From contig VXQP01000104.1 of NCBI GenBank assembly GCA_009838965.1, positions 1 through 64,000 on the forward strand: a stretch of 64,000 bases of DNA, in the 5' to 3' direction. Below are positions 60,809-64,000 of the stretch, piece after piece. This DNA is from Chloroflexota bacterium (GTDB lineage: Bacteria; Chloroflexota; Dehalococcoidia; Lucifugimonadales; Australimonadaceae). Both the position numbers and the translations under genes were made by a program. The stretch's first letter is position 1; the number at the start of each line of letters is the position of its first letter. The notes beneath the pieces were generated by a model, which was not told where the DNA came from, did not search any database, and saw only the letters and a list, made by a program, of their open reading frames with translations.

Positions 60809-61534
60809 CTACCGCACCAGCAGCGAGATCGCCGCGGCGACGATGACGATCTCGACGATGTAGACGAACGCCTTGTCGGAGACGCGGTTGGTAATCGCGC
60901 CGCCGACGTACGCGCCCGCTACCATGACGAGGCCAAGCGAGAGGGCGAGGAGCAGGGCGCTCGTGTCGACCAGGGCGAACGAGCCGTAGATGCCGATCTT
61001 GACGACGTTGATGATGGTCATGCCTGAGGCCATCGTGCCGACGAACGCGCCGCGCCGGAGTCCGTAGGCGAGGAAGAACGACGCACCGAACGGCCCGGCG
61101 CCGCCGAAGAGTGCGGAGAGGAAGCCCTGGCCCGCGCCGACCCCCGCGAACGACCGCGCGCTCATCCGCATCCCGCCTTGCGCCAGCGGCGTATGCCGGA
61201 AGGCGACGATGAGCAGCAGGAAGACGGCGAACGCCCTTTGCAGCAGGTCGGCCGGGAGGTTGGCGAACGCCGTTGCGCCGACGATGGAGGTCGGCAGCGC
61301 GCCGATGAAGAACCACTTGACGACGCTGCGGTCGATGAGGTGGCGGTTCACCCAGATGCGCGACCAGGTCTGCATCATGACGGCGATGGTGGCGATGGGG
61401 ACGGCCTCGCGGATGCCGACGGCGAACGTGAGCGCCGGGATCATGATGATGGCGGAGCCGAGGCCCGCGAGCCCGCCGATGACGGCGGAGAAGAAGGCGA
61501 TGCCGCCGAGCGCAACGAGGACGACCGGGTCCAC
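60809..61534 (-). CDS. TSUP (TauE/SafE) family permease, copy 2
   Basis: This 241-residue protein has seven or eight helices and the TSUP repeats: GGLAGLGSAIIMIPALTF near residue 20 and GQGFLSALFGGAGPFGASFFLAYGL near residue 135 (in part). TSUP proteins export or take up sulfur compounds or organic acids. It lies two nt after a paralogous gene and is probably part of the same membrane complex. Confidence 0.88.
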   Translation of the reverse strand: MDPVVLVALGGIAFFSAVIGGLAGLGSAIIMIPALTFAVGIREAVPIATIAVMMQTWSRIWVNRHLIDRSVVKWFFIGALPTSIVGATAFANLPADLLQRAFAVFLLLIVAFRHTPLAQGGMRMSARSFAGVGAGQGFLSALFGGAGPFGASFFLAYGLRRGAFVGTMASGMTIINVVKIGIYGSFALVDTSALLLALSLGLVMVAGAYVGGAITNRVSDKAFVYIVEIVIVAAAISLLVR

Positions 61535-61536
61535 AG

Positions 61537-62277
61537 CTATCCCGTCGCCAGGAGGAGCAGGCCCGAGACGATCATGAAGAACTCCACCGCGTAGATGAAG
61601 AGGCGCTCCGGCACGTGCTTGACGATGTGCGCGCCGGCGTACGCTCCCACGGCCATGACGAGGCCGATGCCGACGGCGATGAGGAACGTCTCCACGGTGA
61701 AGAGCGAGAAGCCGCCGTAGACCACCGTCTTGACGATGCTGACGAGGAACGTGCCGACGGCGACGGTGCCGACGAACGCGTTCTTGGTGAGGCCGTAGGC
61801 CATGAAGAAGTGCGCGCCGAACGGGCCTGCGCCGCCGAAGAGCGCCGAGAAGAAGCCCTGGCCGATGCCGACGGGCAGGAAGGCGCGCAGGGGCATCGCA
61901 CGCCCCGCAATCAGGGGTATGTGGCGGTAGACGACGAGCGCGAGCAGGAAGACGCCGAGCCCTCTCGCGAGCCAGTCCGTGGGGATGTTCGCGAAGACCA
62001 CGCCGCCGACCGCGGCGGCGGGCACCGCGCCGAGGCTGTACCAGCGGGCGACGCGCCAGTCGACGTAGTCGCGGTTCGCGACGGAGCGAGAGAGCGTGTT
62101 GAGCAGCATCGCGACCGTGACGATGGGGACGGCGAGGCGTATGCCGAACGCAAAGATGAGGACGGGGATGGCGATGATGCCGGTGCTCATGCCGGTGACG
62201 CCGCCGATGAGCGCGGCTATCAGCGACGTCGCGACAACCGCCGCGGCTACGGGCGCGCTGATGTCGACATCGAGCAT
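61537..62277 (-). CDS. TSUP (TauE/SafE) family permease, copy 1
   Basis: This 246-residue permease is a paralogue of its neighbour. It has GGVTGMSTGIIAIPVLIFAFGIR and GIGQGFFSALFGGAGPFGAHFFMAYGL (in part). Tandem TSUP genes suggest a heteromer or two substrates. It starts ten nt after the leuB stop and may be co-transcribed with leucine genes, without an obvious functional link. Confidence 0.88.
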   Translation of the reverse strand: MLDVDISAPVAAAVVATSLIAALIGGVTGMSTGIIAIPVLIFAFGIRLAVPIVTVAMLLNTLSRSVANRDYVDWRVARWYSLGAVPAAAVGGVVFANIPTDWLARGLGVFLLALVVYRHIPLIAGRAMPLRAFLPVGIGQGFFSALFGGAGPFGAHFFMAYGLTKNAFVGTVAVGTFLVSIVKTVVYGGFSLFTVETFLIAVGIGLVMAVGAYAGAHIVKHVPERLFIYAVEFFMIVSGLLLLATG

Positions 62278-62286
62278 CGGCGCGGC

Positions 62287-63387
62287 CTACAGCCGCTCGA
62301 GGATCATATCGGTCATGTGCTGGGTGGTGGAGAACTCCGCGCCGGGAGGGGCGAGATCGGCGGTACGGTGGCCGTCGTTCAGGGCGCTCTCGACCGCCGC
62401 GTTGATGGCGGCGGCCTCCTCTGCGAGGCCGAACGAGTACTGCAGCATGAACGCGGAGCTGAGGATGGAGCCGACGGGATTGGCCTTGCCCTGACCCGCG
62501 ATGTCGGGCGCGCTGCCGTGGCTGGGCTCGTAGAGGCCCTTCACCTTGCGCGTCCTGCCCTTCGCGTCCCTGCCGGGGAGTCCGGCGAGGCTGGCGGACG
62601 GCAGCATGCCGAGCGAGGCGGAGAGGACGGCGGCCTCGTCCGAGATGATGTCGCCGAACATGTTCTCCATGACCATCACGTCGAAGCTCGTGGGGCGTGT
62701 GATGAGGACCATCGCGCAGGAGTCGACCAGCTGGTGCTCGAGCTCGACGTCCGGGTAGTCCTTGGAGACCTCAATGGCGATCTCGCGCCAGAGGCGCGAG
62801 GACTGGAGGACGTTCGCCTTGTCGACCGAGGTGAGCTTCTTGCGGCGGGAGCGGGCGAGCTCGAAGCCGACGCGCAGGATGCGCTCGATCTCCTTCTCGG
62901 TGTAGAGGAGGGTGTCGACGCCCTTGCGTCCGGCCTTCGTCTCCCATCGCTTCTTGGGCGGGGCGTAGTAGAGGCCGCCGGTGAGTTCGCGCAGGATGAC
63001 CATGTCCGCGCCGCGCACGCGGTCGTCCTTGAGCGGGCTTGCGGGCTCCATGCCGGGGAAGACCTTGACCGGGCGGATGTTGGCGTAGAGGCCGAGCGCC
63101 TTCCGCAGGCCCAGGATGGCCGCCTCAGGACGGACGGGCTCGTTGTCCCACTTGGGGCCGCCGACCGCACCGAAGAGCACGGCGTTCGCGCGCCTGGCGG
63201 CACGGACGGTCTCGTCGCGCAGGGGCGTGCCGTAGGCGTCGATCGCGCCTCCGCCCACCGTGTCGGTCTGGTAGCGGAAGTTGTGCTTCCAGCGGGCGGC
63301 GACGGCGTCCAGCACCTGCTGCGACGCTCCGGTGACCTCCGGGCCGATGCCGTCGCCCGGCAGAACCATGATGTCGAAAGTGGCCAT
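62287..63387 (-). CDS. leuB: 3-isopropylmalate dehydrogenase
   Basis: LeuB oxidises and decarboxylates 3-isopropylmalate in leucine synthesis. The 366-residue protein has VLPGDGIGPEVT, the substrate-binding RELTGGLYYAPPKKRWE region, and VDSCAMVLITRPTSFDVMVMENMFGDIISDEAAVL (in part), with the conserved Lys in TSVDKANVL. The C-terminal SHGSAPDIAGQGKANPVGSI is intact. It follows leuD with a 48-nt gap. Confidence 0.96.
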   Translation of the reverse strand: MATFDIMVLPGDGIGPEVTGASQQVLDAVAARWKHNFRYQTDTVGGGAIDAYGTPLRDETVRAARRANAVLFGAVGGPKWDNEPVRPEAAILGLRKALGLYANIRPVKVFPGMEPASPLKDDRVRGADMVILRELTGGLYYAPPKKRWETKAGRKGVDTLLYTEKEIERILRVGFELARSRRKKLTSVDKANVLQSSRLWREIAIEVSKDYPDVELEHQLVDSCAMVLITRPTSFDVMVMENMFGDIISDEAAVLSASLGMLPSASLAGLPGRDAKGRTRKVKGLYEPSHGSAPDIAGQGKANPVGSILSSAFMLQYSFGLAEEAAAINAAVESALNDGHRTADLAPPGAEFSTTQHMTDMILERL

Positions 63388-63435
63388 GTGCGTACCTCGG
63401 GTGTGCCGGCGTATTCGCGGCGGAGTGGGGGCGGG

Positions 63436-64000
63436 TCAGGAGTGCGTGCTCTCGAAGGCGTCTATCGCCCCCTCGTTCTGGAGCGTCAGGCCGATGTCGT
63501 CCAGCCCCTGCACGAGGTTCTCCTTGCGGAAGGGGTCGATGTCGAACGACGCGGCGAGGCCGAGGCTGTCGGTAACCTGCTGCGTCTCGAGGTCGACGGT
63601 CAGCTCGTAGCCCTGGACCTCCTGGGCGCGGGCGATGATGGTGTCGACCTCGGCGGCGTCGAGCATGACGGGGAGGAGGCCGTTCTGGTAGCAGTTGTTG
63701 CGGAAGATGTCGCCGAAACTCGGCGCGATGACGACGCGGAAGCCGTACTGCTGGATCGCCCACGGCGCGTGCTCGCGGGAGGAGCCGATGCCGAACTGCG
63801 GTCCGCTCACGAGGATGGTGCCACCGGCGTACTGCGGCTGGTTCAGGATGAAGCCGGGCTTGGGGGAGCCGTCCTCCTCGTAGCGCAGCTCGTAGAAGAG
63901 CAGCTCGCCGAACCCGACGCGGTCGATCTTCTTGAGGAAGCGCGCCGGGATGATCTGGTCGGTGTCGACGTTCGGCATGTCGTAGGGAACGACCTTGCCG
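63436..64000 (-). CDS. leuD: 3-isopropylmalate dehydratase, small subunit (5' end outside window)
   Basis: LeuD pairs with LeuC to isomerise 2-isopropylmalate. The visible part, about 187 residues, starts before the window end: the frame stays open upstream of ATG 63978 as GKVVPYD, and NVDTDQIIPARFLKK follows. It has the family swivel motif FGIGSSREHAPWAI and NNCYQNGLLPV. A further N-terminal stretch is cut off. leuC is expected just upstream, outside the window. Confidence 0.94.
   Translation of the reverse strand, partial: GKVVPYDMPNVDTDQIIPARFLKKIDRVGFGELLFYELRYEEDGSPKPGFILNQPQYAGGTILVSGPQFGIGSSREHAPWAIQQYGFRVVIAPSFGDIFRNNCYQNGLLPVMLDAAEVDTIIARAQEVQGYELTVDLETQQVTDSLGLAASFDIDPFRKENLVQGLDDIGLTLQNEGAIDAFESTHS

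Overview
The window is GC-rich bacterial DNA, densely coded, with several long co-directional runs. Gene content suggests a Chloroflexota bacterium, perhaps Dehalococcoidia or SAR202-like. Clues are a fused gamma-alpha 2-oxoacid:ferredoxin oxidoreductase, a complex I cluster without NuoEFG, a K+-dependent membrane pyrophosphatase, a translin-family protein, DnaD/DnaI-type replication loading, a Gram-positive-type LexA box and a PspAB-HtpX pair. This placement is inferred from gene content only; there is no rRNA in the window.

Layout. 133-4234 (-): lpdA-korA-korB. 4445-5028 (-): a broken DUF35-like gene and a GYD-domain gene. 5174-6526 (+): an unknown protein and an HPP-family membrane protein. 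6523-8568 (-): a small monooxygenase-like protein, an SDR and a methyltransferase, downstream of the complex I operon nuoBCDHIJK-x-LMN (8579-18713, -). 18992-19645 (+): translin. 19613-23610: a lower-GC four-gene island inserted at the 3' end of the translin gene. It is flanked by 43-bp near-identical repeats whose only differences are synonymous. It carries a HARE-HTH protein, a GHKL ATPase, a probably frameshifted Ig/CARDB-like continuation and an unknown helical protein. 23754-28144: membrane pyrophosphatase, an atypical SDR, RidA and a cytochrome-b/molybdopterin fusion. 28269-32370 (+): dcd and riboflavin genes ribD-ribE-ribBA-ribH. 32381-36664 (+): yqeY, purQ, two half-size EamA proteins and purL. 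36880-40845 (+): rplI, dnaB, a dnaD-like gene and a tandem-AAA+ helicase loader. 40835-44202 (+): HIT protein, crcB, amidohydrolase and parvulin. 44219-47057 (-): TyrA-like protein and two oligopeptide-type ABC permeases. 47208-51531 (+): a GldA/F/G-like ABC system with a DUF4340 protein. 51623-55259 (-): 7Fe ferredoxin, Lrp/AsnC regulator, YHS protein and CopA. 55339-58643: small membrane protein, PspAB, HtpX, aminotransferase and a desulforedoxin-like protein. 58702-60169 (-): GNAT, LexA and ribosomal protein S20. 60170-60808: a non-coding, repeat-rich gap. 60809-64000 (-): two TSUP permeases, leuB and leuD (cut by the window end).

How the parts fit. KorAB reduces ferredoxin, the 7Fe ferredoxin could carry those electrons, and the EFG-less complex I could accept them without an NADH module. 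This link is inference. The island is the best candidate for an undescribed system: one regulated promoter drives four genes of unfamiliar combination, and the boundary repeats look like attachment sites although no recombinase is encoded between them. Palindromic repeats of the type 'cattcccgc-N-gcgggaat' are scattered through intergenic gaps (18.8, 41.3, 41.8 and 60.7 kb). Several genes have a -10 hexamer only 6-7 nt before the start codon, suggesting leaderless mRNAs.
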